Source: Eudorina sp. 2006-703-Eu-15 (taxonomy: Eukaryota > Chlorophyta > Chlorophyceae > Chlamydomonadales > Volvocaceae). Taken from it: a stretch of DNA of 64,000 nt. Below are positions 43,101 to 53,886 of this stretch, one piece after another (position 1 is the stretch's first letter; each line of letters starts with the position of its first letter). Under the pieces are notes generated by a model that saw only the letters and a list, made by a program, of their open reading frames with translations, did not search any database and was not told the origin of the DNA. The position numbers and the translations under genes are program-made. The stretch is taken from assembly GCA_003117195.1 (NCBI GenBank), contig BDSI01000012.1, positions 1,381,928-1,445,927 of the forward strand, in the 5' to 3' direction.

Positions 43101-46100
43101 CGCGTGCTCAGTCACCTCCCGGGGCAGCCGATTGGGCGGCCAGCCGTCCACCAGTACGGTGCCGTCCAACAGGTTAATGGACAGCAGCTGTGGCTCTCCG
43201 CTGTAGCTGAGCCTCACCGCCTCGAAGCTGGCAGCGTTCCCCGGCAGCTGCTCCCACCGCAGGGCCTCCGCACCGTTGTCGCCGGAGTAGCGGGGGAGCA
43301 CCCGCGCGGCAGCGGCAGTGAGAAGGTCGCTGCCACGCTGGCCGTCCGCCACCGCACTCACCAGCTCTTGCGCACGGGCCGCCAGCACGTTGCGCGCGCG
43401 GACAAGCAGCGGCGCCAGTGAAGCCCTCAGCGCCGGGTCCCTCAGAAACACGGTGCCATGACGTATGAGCACCGCCAGCTGCAGCATGGCCCCCACGTCT
43501 TCGCGACTCAGACCGTCCCCGGCGCAGCCATAGCACAGGAGCGCCATGCAGCGCCAGCGGTACTGCTTGGCCAGCAGCGCCGCCGTGGCTTCCTCATTGT
43601 TGCTGGCCGCATCCACCTCCAATTCCAGCTCGTCAGCCCCCTGGGCGGTCATGGCAGCGAAGCGGCGCGCCACGGCCCGGCAGGGAGGGTGCCACGCCGC
43701 TAGGTACGCAGCGACCACACCCAGCAGCAGCACCGCCTCATGCTCCCGCCGCTTGTCCTGGAGCTCCTCCGCCAACGCATCAAGCTCGCGGCATAACGTG
43801 GGCAACACATCTCCCTCGCGCTCCCAGCCCTCCCGCCAAAGCAGCCGCGGTGGCTGGTCCTCGGTCGTAAGCACGCCGATGTGGTACAGAAGTTGCTGTA
43901 CGAGAACGTGTACGGCGGGCTGATCCAGGGGGAGCAACCGGTCGTGCAGTGCGACACAGAGGTTCTGCAGCTGCCGCACCGGGAAGGCTCGCAGCGCGGT
44001 GAACTGAAGGAACCCGGGCTTAGTCAGCCATGCGGGTTTGGTGTCTGCAGCGCAGGAGAGGCATGGCGAGCGATACAGGGAGGGGCGTTCTCGGGGCCAC
44101 CCTATGGGACCGGTTTACAGAGCCAATTCCAGGAGCCAGTTCGTGGAACCGTTGCCACGCATTCCGCAATGTCTCTGCGTGAGGTCGACTACGAGGCACA
44201 TCCAGACTGCCCTTGGGCACTTAACCCACCAAGCCCGAAGACACGGATCCATGATACCATGAACCTGTCTACCCCTTGGTCCACCGTCTGGCGCCGCACT
44301 CACCCTGCCGGGAGATGCCCAGGTTGCCCCGGTCAGCGGGCGTGTCTGACGCGGAGGCGCGCACGTGCATGGCCCACTGCAGCGGTGGCTGCACCTCCGC
44401 CAAGCTGCCCTCCACCCCGCCCTGTCCCTCGCCGCCCTCTTGCACCGCCGGCAGCATCTCGGTGAAGTACAGCTCCACAAGCCTCGGCTCCAGGGGCGTG
44501 AACGGGTCGAAGCACCCCTGTGGAACTGAGTCCGTCGCCGAGCCAGGCCCGCGCCAGGCCATAGCGGGGCCCAGACTGTCCGGATACCAGACGCCATCAC
44601 TGCTCGAATAAAAGTTATCGATGTGGCTGGGGCCAATTTTGTCGAGCTCCGGGTGCTTTCCCAGGGACCACAGCATTACGTGGCCTTGGGATCCGCTGCT
44701 CGCCTGCTGCAGGCCGCTGTGTACGTACGTGAGGTCCCCCCGCTGAGCGTTGTAGTATGATGTGAGATTTTCTTTGAAACTTAGGGAGACGGCACCGGCG
44801 ACTTCGGCGCTGATGGGACTCGGCAGCAGCATCTGCTGCGCCAGGAAGCTCGCTCGGGACAGGTGGCGGAGCAGCGGGGGCATGTGCAGGAAGAACAGCC
44901 AGCGGAGGGCAAGGGCGCCGCTTTTCGGCAGCGGCTGCAGCACAGCTGGAGGCGCCTTCTCCGCTTCCTGCAAGAGGTGACTGGTCGTGGATTGCGCACT
45001 GCTGTTCTCATCCATCCTTCTCTGAGCTGTGCGGATGGCATTGTAGTTACTGTGATACTTGACATCATTCAGCTTGGACTGCAGAAGCCTGCCCTCCGCC
45101 TCCAAGCTCGCCAGCTCCGTCCTGAGCCGACGTGCCTCCGCCTGCTTGCGCATCACCTCCTCCCAGTGCGCCTTCACGCGCGCCTCCGCATCCTGGCACT
45201 CCAGAGCCCAGATGCGCTGCAGCCTGGGACAGCCCTGGGCATACTCCTCCGCCATCCTCAGGGTCGCCTCGCCGCAGCCGTCCTCGGACCGCAACGAGAA
45301 CAGGCCACTGCCGGGCAGTGAGCCCCGCTGGAGGTATGCCGCGACAGCGAGGGCAGCATCCACCGCGGCTCGATCCGAGAGCACCAAGTGCCGCAGGTCG
45401 GTATGGCGGAGAGCGACCCCGTAGCGGCTCACGATGGGGTGCTCCTTCGCGGCCGCCTGCCGCATGAGGCAGTAGCTGATCCACACCACCAACAGCTCCC
45501 GGCTGAGCAACTCAACACGCATCACTGCGGGAGCCTGCTGCTGATGAAGAGAAGGTGGCGGCTGCTGCTGGTGCTTCTCCAGGAATTGCTGTACCACAGT
45601 ACGGTATTCGTCCACTGCTGCCTCCAGCGCGCCCACCTCAGCCAGGTCGAGCTGGTTGATCGGAGCGTCGAAGCCCTCTGCCGCCCGCCAAAACATCTCC
45701 CTCTCCACTGACCGCAGCACAAGCTGCGCCGCCACGTCGCCGGAGTCGCCCGCGGGCTTGGGCCAGGCCCCCCTGGAGTCCAGCCAGGTCAGCATGGCCG
45801 AGAAGGATACGCCCGGGGTCAGGAGCGGCAGCGACCCCAGGTTCCGCTCCGCACGCTGCCGTGCTGCGGCCAGCCCACCCTCCTCAGTTCGAGGCAGCAA
45901 AGGCTCCGGTAGGCTGCCGCTGGGTGCATTGCAGGTGCCTCTGAGTGCGGCCGAACCGAGTTCCGGAAGCTCATATCTGCTGGCCACTTGCAGGGCCCGC
46001 TCTGCGGCCACACGGTCCAGGTGCGCCTGCGCCTGGCGGCAGGCTGCCTCAAAGGCGGTCATGTCGTACCCATCATCGGACAGTGCAGCACCCTTGATGG

Positions 46101-48185
46101 CTGCGGCACTGAGCATCTGCATGACTGCCGTCAGCGCTGTGGGCGTGGCGGTATCGGCGTTGATGAGGCGCAGCTGCCGGTGCAGCAGCCACAGGTCAAG
46201 ATGGGCCAGGGCCGCTGGGAGCAGCGGCGGCGGCGGGGAGGCGGGTGCTCGCAGCGAGGGCGACGGACCGCCCCCATCGTTGCCCTTGGTGCCGGCACTG
46301 CGCGTGAGGGAGCGGCGGGATACGTATTGGGCTGGCACTGGCTGGGGTGAAATGCCGTACTGCAAGAACCGCGACTGGTGCTTCTGTGGCACTGCAGTCA
46401 CCTAGATCGCTAGAGCCTTGTCAGTTGTCACGGTGTCATGTATGATAGAACGTAACAAACGCCCGGTGGGGATACGGGTCCACATTGTAACGGTTTACGG
46501 TTATCATTATCAAACCGTTACAAGGTGGACCCGTATCCCTTCCGGGCGTTTGTATGTTACGGTCATCATTATCAGACTAATCCGGGACCCTGGGGACCCT
46601 TTCTCTTAGACGGAACAGTCTGCTGGAGAGCGAAATGGGTTACGGTTGAACTCGCTCGCCTGTTGGCTTTCAACTGGCGTGCCGTAGTACCTTACCTTGG
46701 ATGGCAGTGGCTAGACAAAGCGACGCCGCGGTCCCCGGTCAGCAGCAAGCTCCTCCTGTTGCTGCTGCTGCTGCTGTGCCTGTCGAGGTTGTACTCGAGC
46801 GCAAACTGTGGCGCGTAAAAAGGGTAATTGCGTGATAAGGAAAGTCGCGGCGTGCCAGAACGCTGCATGCCCTGGGGACACGCTAGGAGCCGTACCACAG
46901 CTAACTGCACGCGCACGTGTGCACCCCGGGATGATCCAGCGGCGGGTGCTGCTCACCCGCAGTTCAATGTGACACCCAACTGCGAACCCCATTCATTACT
47001 GTGCCCCCACCCACCACCAAGCCCACACCTCTAGAGGCCCCCCCCCCACACACACACACCTGCAGCACCGCCTTGACCAGCGGCCAGCTCGTCTCTCGGA
47101 CGGTGTCGCCGCCCGTGTGCTGGCCCACATCGGTGAAGCCGCCGCGGCCCTTAGGAAGCAACGAGGACTCAACCTCCGAAGCGGCATCGGCGCTGCCGGA
47201 GTCCGCCGTGGCTTGGGCAGCAACCGCCATGCGAACCGCGGCGTGAATGAACCCTGGAGTGCGCTGAAAACCTTTATTCCGCTTTTGCCGCTGTTTGAGC
47301 GCCTTACTCACGATGACATGCACTCTGTTGACCAGGCTTTTGTAGCGGTCCGCCGGGATAGCGCCGCAGGGGAGGACCCGGTAGCCGCCGCAAATGGTGC
47401 TGTGCTGCGTGCCTTGCGCATGGCTGCGGCTCAGGGGATGGGGGTTGGCGGCCAACAGAGATGGCAGTAACCCAATCAGGAGCATCTTCCCAAATAAGGC
47501 GCACGGCACAGCTACGGGTGCATGTCGTAACTACTTATTAGGCCCCGCCCGCCCGCACCTGTGCACGTGGAAGCCCCACTCGTCCAGTGCCAGCAGGTGG
47601 AGGTCCAGCTCCCCGGGGCGGGGTCGGACGTCATCACCGGTGGCGGGGCCCAGGCCCAGCAGCGCGCAGCCGAAGGTGGGGAACCAGGTCAGCCACGGGC
47701 TGCGGAGCACGGCGACAGCTTCACGGAGGGCGGCCGCATCGTTGACCGGGAGCCCCGGCCAGATGTCGGCGATGACTGGGAGCCCGTCCGCATCATTGTC
47801 GTTGGCCTGCAACCAGCCCAGACAGCGCGACGCGGCACTCGAGTTGGGACCAGGGTCCACCTGCCACCGCTTGTTACACACCAAACACACACTTAGCACT
47901 GGCACGTGCCACGTCACAGCATATCCGCCGCCCTGGAATGCCGAATACCTCCACCGAATGCTGTCCACCAGATGGACCGGAGATATGGAGAGTCACCGAC
48001 GAATGCAGTTGGTGTCTTGGTGACCGTCCTCACGTACACACCTCGCGAACGTGCCCACTGGTGAACCGCTGCAGCAACCCGCAAAGCAGCGCGATGTGCG
48101 AAGCTGACTGCTCACTGCCGATCGGCGCATGTGCAAACCCGTAAAGGCTGCGCAGGACAGCCAACGGCTCGCACCAACTGGGCGC
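34105..48185 (-). CDS. DUF3638/DUF3645 giant protein, copy C (most complete copy)
   Basis: Exons on the minus strand: a 48185-48042, b 47806-47559, c 47423-47060, d 46359-44304, e 44003-42811, f 42633-41934, g 41705-40770, h 40523-40194, i 39226-39011, j 38773-38600, k 38446-38274, l 38139-37797, m 37445-37249, n 37091-36850, o 36618-36260, p 36045-35918, q 35716-34105. Phases agree at every junction except d/e, which needs exon e to start at 43,987. Exons are open throughout, about 3,138 residues, close to fungal members of the family. Counting from exon a: GEGKT near 2041, DESDE near 2169, the DUF3645 block about 2358-2438 (SEFAQPDVALLLTNLSYYYD), SGTND in exon o, RGADL near 2666, and GRLRQLGRG near 2695. 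The pattern matches a SecA-like SF2 ATPase core. The start is unsettled: exon a here lacks the ATG of copy B, so an upstream exon is likely. Biological role unknown; databases sometimes label homologues ubiquitinyl hydrolase, which I cannot support from the sequence. Confidence 0.85.
37589..37647 (-). repeat. Partial duplicate of the exon m start in copy C intron l-m
   Basis: About 55 bp repeat the acceptor and first codons of exon m (CCGTCCCAG, then the CTCCGCTGCGCCACCGA stretch), 150-200 bp upstream of the real exon start at 37,445. It leaves a decoy acceptor in the intron. Copies A and B have a single version. Confidence 0.65.
38866..38937 (-). repeat. Remnant of the dispersed repeat in copy C intron i-j
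   Basis: Only the distal part of the ~255-bp repeat remains: minus strand AAAAAGCCCGCTCAG to the CCACCACCACG end. The proximal part, present in A and B, is deleted. Confidence 0.5.
39369..40170 (-). mobile_element. 802-bp CACTA-like (EnSpm) non-autonomous DNA transposon in copy C intron h-i
   Basis: The element has perfect 16-bp inverted ends, CACTCGAAACAAAATT at 39,369 and its reverse complement ending at 40,170. It is flanked by a 3-bp duplication, ACT on the plus strand (AGT on the coding strand). Copy A carries the matching empty site: coding-strand CCCAGTGTTGCTGTG near 5,630, with AGT once. CACT ends plus a 3-bp duplication are the hallmarks of the CACTA superfamily. The interior has no transposase-length frame, so it would be non-autonomous. 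A shortened copy is in B at 26,043. Confidence 0.8.
46451..46560. repeat. 110-bp near-perfect palindrome (MITE-like hairpin)
   Basis: Two arms of about 48 bp are inverted copies with few mismatches around a loop near 46,499-46,510. The outer arm reads AAACGCCCGG, the inner arm GGATACGGGTCCAC then TTGTAACGGTTT. It lies in the intron between exons c and d of copy C. Single-arm fragments with ACCGTTACAAGG occur at about 6,206 and 33,617, suggesting a dispersed family. Confidence 0.8.
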
Positions 48186-49440
48186 CTGCGTCCTATCAGG
48201 GCAGCTTCGGAGCTGCTGGACTTCAGATAAACTGGTAGTGCAGACTTCATTCGACTTTGTCGTGCATGGTCTTGCCGTACGGCTGCTCCCGGATCCGGGG
48301 ATCGGCCACTGAAGCCGATAGCCTGTGATCGCTGGTTTGGCGCTGGCGGCACCAGTTGCCGCCGGCGGCGGCACCCAGCTGCTGCGGCGGATGTGCGGCC
48401 CGTAGTACCGGAAGGAGCTGCTGTGTCGCAGTCCCGGTGCGGGTGGGAACTGGGAACGAGGCGCGTTGGTCGACGGCAAAGGAAACGCTCGCAGGGAGTG
48501 CAGGAATGGTACCAGCAGGCTTGGTTTTGGACTTCCTAGGAGCGGCACAGCAGCCGGACGGCCAAGTGTGCACGGCCGGCACGCCATGCAGACTAGGTCA
48601 ATTTCTGTGTGTTGTCTGGGGGCATCAAATCTTGGGATGCGGCGCGTATGGACTGAAGTGCACCTATTGACAGTGCTTGACATAAAACATGTCGGAACCT
48701 AGAGATAGAGAGATAGTTGGGTCGATCCGCACATGGGCGAGGTCCGAGGATGTGCTGTCGCCTGCGAAGGCCCGTGACGACGATACTGCCACCCGTGATG
48801 GTGATTGAAGTAGTGTCGCCATGTTAAAGGGCAGCAGTTGCTCGCTGCATCATGAACTAGCAATCACTCAGAAGCCTCTGAGGTCTCCGAAAGCTGGAAG
48901 CTCCCCGGTCGGTTGTACGACACGACAACAAGGCGCACAGTAGCTTATGAGCGTAATGATCTGAAACCTCTCGATCACTATTCAAATCATGAAACAATAG
49001 GAATTTATTTTTATAAATCCGTATACATTATTATCAACAGGTGCAGGCCGACAGCTCCACTGTCTATGAGAATGCGGAACTGTCAACTGACTGTTTGCCC
49101 GAACGTAACAAAACATACTTGATTCCCGAGCAATATTTCAACTACTTATTGCAATAAAGCATGGAAAGAAGGCACGGAGGACCACATCGAGCAGCCATCG
49201 AGTAACAAACCATACAATATACATTTAGCATTCGATAAACATTACGTCCTTATGACGCAAGAAACATATTAATCGTATTCCCTATGAGGCGGAACTGGTT
49301 GATGAAACCAGTCGCACAATGGGTACCGTTTACGTACGGTAATAAACAACACTCGAAATATAGACATCCATCATAAAACAGCTAGTCCTTAACTTACACC
49401 TTCAATATTTTTTGCTAGCCCTCGCGAACCGTCGACGCGC
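48186..49440. other. Region between copy C and the heat-shock gene
   Basis: Holds the unresolved 5' end of copy C (an open minus frame reaches 48,683 but its composition does not look like a conserved exon) and the upstream flank of the heat-shock gene. The stretch 48,930-49,400 is AT-rich. I see no separate gene. Confidence 0.45.
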
Positions 49441-49472
49441 CGGTCGCGGTTGCTCGCGACGGCTCGCGACGG

Positions 49473-49495
49473 TTCCGGAAACAACCGTTCTGGAA
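49473..49495 (+). promoter_or_regulatory. Heat-shock element cores
   Basis: Two perfect TTCnnGAA cores, TTCCGGAA at 49,473-49,480 and TTCTGGAA at 49,488-49,495, lie 7 bp apart. TTCnnGAA is the binding core of heat-shock transcription factor. They sit about 225-245 bp before the start codon and about 50 bp before a TATA-like box. Confidence 0.75.
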
Positions 49496-49541
49496 GCTGA
49501 CTTAGTACGGAAGCATCCCTTAAGATTAGCCTTTGTGTGCA

Positions 49542-49549
49542 TTTATAGA
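49542..49549 (+). promoter_or_regulatory. TATA-like box of the small heat-shock gene
   Basis: TTTATAGA lies about 47 bp downstream of the heat-shock element cores and about 170 bp upstream of the ATG at 49,718. This is a normal core-promoter arrangement for an inducible gene. Confidence 0.55.
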
Positions 49550-49717
49550 GAGGATTAAGTCGTTGTTCTTCACTCAATCAGTCTCAATAACTATCAGGTT
49601 TTCATTGCGACGTTCGTTCACACATATTTCCCTTGACGCGTGTGTTCTGCTGATACAGCCCCCTCTATTGATAATTTCCAAGATCTAACCACATTTAATA
49701 GCATTTTTGATAGTATA

Positions 49718-51624
49718 ATGGCTTCTCTCGGTCTCCAGCTTGCGTCTTTTGCGAGTTCCAACAACGTGGAGATCGCCCGTACTACCGCCAGGAGCTTGCC
49801 TGTGCTGGCGCGCTACGTTGCGACACTGCCCGGCCTGTCACGCTCCTTCGCCTCCGTGCCACACTCTGCCCAGAAGGACGCAGCCAATGCGCAGCCGCAA
49901 GCTAGCGCTCAGGCTGTTGCCAGCAAGCGGCTCCCCTCCTGGGCACCCAGTCGGGTAATGGCTGTCTCACCCCTGGAATCCAGCCTGCGAGAGATGCAGG
50001 CGCTCATGCCACCGCCTTTCAGGTACACTCAGAACTCCAAAAACTCGGTTTCACTCGTGTGTGGGATAAGGGCGGCAAGTGGGGCTGCAGAGTACGGTAG
50101 TTAGTTGTTGCACCCGGTTGCACGGATAGTTACAGGGGGCGTCAGGCCCACGGGGCTTGTACTTAAGTTCTCCGCTCTCCGTGCTTTAATTGTCAGGAGG
50201 TTGCATTGAATGAATGAATGAATGAATGAATGAATGAATGAATGAATGAATGAATGAATGAATGAATGAATGAATGAATGAATGAATGAATGAATGAATG
50301 AATGAATGAATGAATGAATGAATGAATGAATGAATGAATGAATGAATGAATGAATGAATGAATGAATGAATGAATGAATGAATGAATGAATGAATGAATG
50401 AATGAATGAATGAATGAATGAATGAATGAATGAATGAATGAATGAATGAATGAATGAATGAATGTACATTGGTACTGCATGGGTAGCTCGCTGGTCCGCT
50501 GGTCCTCATCAGCACCGCACGTGCCCGCACCGTGGAGCGGGATTGACCATCTTGCGCCCACCACAGGATTCGGTATCAGCTTCTGTGCTTCAATATGATT
50601 GCCTATGTCAATTCCCTTGACCCGCAGGCGCATGGCCGACCAGATGATGCAGATGCAGCGCGAGATGGACAGCCTGATGGGCGCCTTCGGCATGCCGCGG
50701 TCCTCCATGTTCGCCGACCCATGGGACGCCTTCAAACGCGTCGCAGGCCCGCTGGCCGAGGCCCGCCGCCCCACCGGGCCGCTGGCTGCCCCCCGCGTGG
50801 TTCCCCTGGAGGCCTCGGAGGACCCGGAGGGCTACACCCTCACAGCGGAGGTGCCGGGATTTGACAAGAAGGACATCAAGGTGGGCGCATCGAGTACGGA
50901 GTCGTACTCTCGTTTGGGGTCCGCTGTAACATTCTCAATAATAGTACTCTCGCTGTGTCTAACTGGGACCTGGTGTTGGACATCTCATTCCAGTCTCTTG
51001 AATGGGTGGGGTGGACATGTCCAGGTGTCCAAGACCTAGTCTGCTTGTAGCCGTGTGACGGGCCGAAGCTCAACAAAACACCGGTGCGGTTGCTTGCGCG
51101 TGTGTGCGCGGGCGATTGCACCGCACACCGGCACTCTGGTCGTGCTCGTTGACGCCACGTCCAGAGCCAAAGACAGCCAGTGTGCCCCCATTCCCGAGAG
51201 CCCATTAAATGCGCTGCTGTGCTGTGCTGTGCTGTGCTGTGCTGTGCTGTGCTGTGCCACCCGCCATGCCTGTCCACAGGTTTCTCTTTCCCAGGACGGC
51301 GTGCTGACCCTGTCGGGCTCCCTGGAGGAGACCAGCGAGCAGGCGGGTGCGCAGGCCGATGCCCAGGCGGCCGCACCCCAAGACGCCAAGGAGGGCGGTG
51401 AGGCAGCCACCGCTCCGGAGGGCGAGGCGGCCAAGGCGGCCAAGGCGGTCAAGCGCGCCCCGCCCAGCTTCCGGCGGTACGCGTCCTTCAGTCGCTCCGT
51501 GCAGCTGCCGGAGGACGTGGACCCGGCCGCCATTACCGCCACGACGCAGAACGGCGTGCTGACGGTGCGCATTCCCAAGGTCGCGGCGGCGGAGCCCAAG
51601 GTTCGCGAGATCCCGGTCGCCTGA
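49718..51624 (+). CDS. HSP22: Organelle-targeted small heat-shock protein (HSP20/alpha-crystallin family)
   Basis: Three exons: 49718-50022, 50628-50880 and 51280-51624, with matching phases (2, 0), 300 residues. Small heat-shock proteins are ATP-independent holdases that keep unfolding proteins soluble. Residues 1-55 are basic, Ser/Ala-rich and free of acidic residues apart from one Glu; the RSFASVPHS stretch looks like a mitochondrial presequence cleavage region, though a plastid address is possible. The alpha-crystallin domain covers exons 2-3: VPGFDKKDIK, then the GVLTLSG strand, then a charged Ala/Glu/Lys insertion of about 45 residues, then GVLTV. The C-terminal IPV motif, used for oligomer contacts, is present. 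The ATG chosen is the first before the presequence; an in-frame ATG at 49,640 is upstream and less likely. Regulation by heat shock factor is suggested by two TTCnnGAA cores. Intron 1 carries a long TGAA microsatellite. Confidence 0.9.
50207..50464. repeat. (TGAA)n microsatellite, ~64 units, intron 1 of the small heat-shock gene
   Basis: Uninterrupted tetranucleotide array of 258 bp. It makes up over 40 percent of intron 1 and produces spurious Phe-Ile-His-Ser frames on the minus strand. Confidence 0.96.
51217..51256. repeat. (CTGTG)n microsatellite in intron 2 of the small heat-shock gene
   Basis: About eight pentanucleotide units end 23 bp before the exon 3 acceptor, within the expected branch-point/pyrimidine region. 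A short inverted counterpart, (GCACA)n, occurs at 58,129-58,153. Confidence 0.9.
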
Positions 51625-53886
51625 GCGGCGCGTCTCTGCAAGCTAACTGGCATGTGTACCGGTACCGGTGCCTGCCAATGCCTTTTTTGAAGGGATCGGT
51701 GGTAACGGATGATTCCCGAGTAGGCTATCAAGTGTCCCGGATCGACAATCCAGTGGGGCAGGGTTACACGAGAGAAATGAAGGGGCAGGTTGTTGCGTGG
51801 GAGCATTCCTAACTTTGTGCGACGCTTCGGGAGTGCGGCAGTGGTGGTCGCGGTTGTCGTTAGTGGTCTCTGTGTAGAGATCGGACTGTACTGACTGAGT
51901 GGGTGTATGGTCGGCGTGTTGCGGGGGGCTCTGCAGTAGTGGAGGTGTGGTTGGACTGTACATGTAAGGGTGCATGTTCGCCTACGCTGCTGGGATTGGC
52001 ATGGCGTGATGCAACGGCAGCAGCGGTCCGCGCGGATGAGGGCATGGCGAATCGGCAATGTGTTTGCTTCCTCCCAAGCGGAGAATACGGTAATGGTGCA
52101 CGGGGCAAAATGGAAGCAAGGTCGCATTGGCGGCAATTGGTGACATTGTGAGCTGCTGGACAGGTTTGGACCCAGCCCCGGGTGTCCGCCGCCCGGAACG
52201 CATTTCAGCTGCTGCACCACCTGCACGAGCGGGGACCTCCATTTGGTGTCGCCGCTGTAGTTGTTGTTGCTGTTGTGACATTCGTTTGGTGTCTGGCAGC
52301 GCCAACAAACAGACCGTGTCTGTGGCGCCGTGCGTGTACCATCCATACCATGTACCGTATGTAGCTGTGGTTTGTATGTATGTGGTGGGAACATTGCCAA
52401 CTTGCCAAGGTACAATGGAAATGCGCCTGTGGCAGGGTGGCAATCTTAAGATATAAATATGTCGGGGGCATTGTCTCGCAGGCAGCGGGAAGGCTGTACG
52501 GCGGCCGTATGGGGGTTTACATCGTCGCCTGCTGTTGGTGGGCCGCCACAGTTCCACATTCAGATGTTTTTGTGTTCGCAGCCAGTTGTATCTCTGGCCG
52601 TAGATACTCCCAAAAATAAGATAGCCACCCTGGCCCTGTGGGTGTCTTTGCGGTGACGACGACACGGATGTACACGCCGCTGCATTGAAGCAAGGAAGTT
52701 GTCTCACAAGTGATTGCCATGGGATGAGGTGGCTGCAGGTGCGCATGGGGCCATGCTGACCTGTCGGTGGTGGATGAGTCACTCGGGTGATGTAGTTAAG
52801 CTGTGTGCGCACGTGGATGGACGGATGGACGTGCAGGACCTTTCGATTCATGTACCGTACAGATCTGCGCACTTCAGCCTAAACGCAGCTTCATCGTAAA
52901 CCTAAGTAGCGACTAGGGAGACACCGCGAAACCCCGCCAACCAAACATACAATGAGAAGTTCGCGGGTTCAGTGAGATGTGTCCGGAGGGCAAGTAGGAC
53001 ATCCACGGTGATCGTGCAGATCAAGGGTTCAAGCCTGTTGAGGGGCGACCGCCGCAACCACGGCTACCTGGCATCTGCCTGCGGGATGTACCCACAAACA
53101 ACTGAGTCCACCTTGTAACGATTCCTATACACAAACTGAGCTAATCAAAACGAGGAATGAGAAGCCGTAGCCCGTCCTGCCTACTGCGGTGTCCTGTCTA
53201 CGGCGTCGTTGGTGTCGTTGGTCTCTCAAGGTCCGCCCCCAGGCCCCCAGCCCCACCAGCATTGCCACTACTGGCCTCGCTTGCAGCCAGACCATACACC
53301 GCAGACTGCTACCCTAGCAAACCGCCAAAGCTGACTGTTGGGAAAGACGGGGTTTCCCACAGCGTAGGACATGACAAAAACTACCCTAGCGCGCCCGAAC
53401 CTTGGGTCTAGCTTGTGCCTGCACAACGTGACCCTCAGCACACGGACATCGCAACGGCTCGGCTACCATCTAAGGGCTCTACGGTAGTTCCAGATCTGGA
53501 ATGATGACAGCTGGCGTAGCTACCTGTTGCGCCTGTCCTGACTCACTGCACTCTTCAGCATCATAAGGCATACTATCCTGCTTGAGGTTCGTACATCTTG
53601 AAAATATTGCTGTCGTAGAGTCCTGCACGCTGCCAGAGCTCTTCCAAGAGGCCCGCTCGACCTCTCCCGCTCCTGTACCTTCGCGACAAGTGCTGGCCTA
53701 CTGGCCTACCGGGCACCTCCGCGGTGCCGTGCTGCGTCTCGAGAGCTGTGACTCGTGTTGCTGCCGCTGATCCTGTCGCCCCCTCGGCCTCTTGATGCGC
53801 GCAAACCTGCCTTTCCTGCTGCTCCTGAAACTCCATCCTTGCCCTCACGCGTCTACTACCTGCCTGCGCCCATCAGCTGCTACCGG
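51625..53886. other. Intergenic region between two convergent genes
   Basis: TGTAA at 51,963, about 340 bp after the heat-shock stop, is a candidate poly(A) signal. Long minus-strand frames here (to 52,415 and 52,872) have no conserved composition, and the former runs antisense into the heat-shock gene. The 3' untranslated region of the minus-strand gene ending at 53,887 must lie at the right side. I see no other gene. Confidence 0.5.

Noticed and set aside
48186..48683. Extension of copy C to an ATG at 48,683
   Set aside because: The upstream peptide has no counterpart in copy B and looks non-coding; the true first exon is left open.
50101..50774. Minus-strand frames of Phe-Ile-His-Ser repeats
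   Set aside because: Translation of the TGAA microsatellite in an intron.
51036..52415. 459-residue minus-strand frame
   Set aside because: Antisense to the last exon of the heat-shock gene, with no conserved motif and composition like shuffled sequence.
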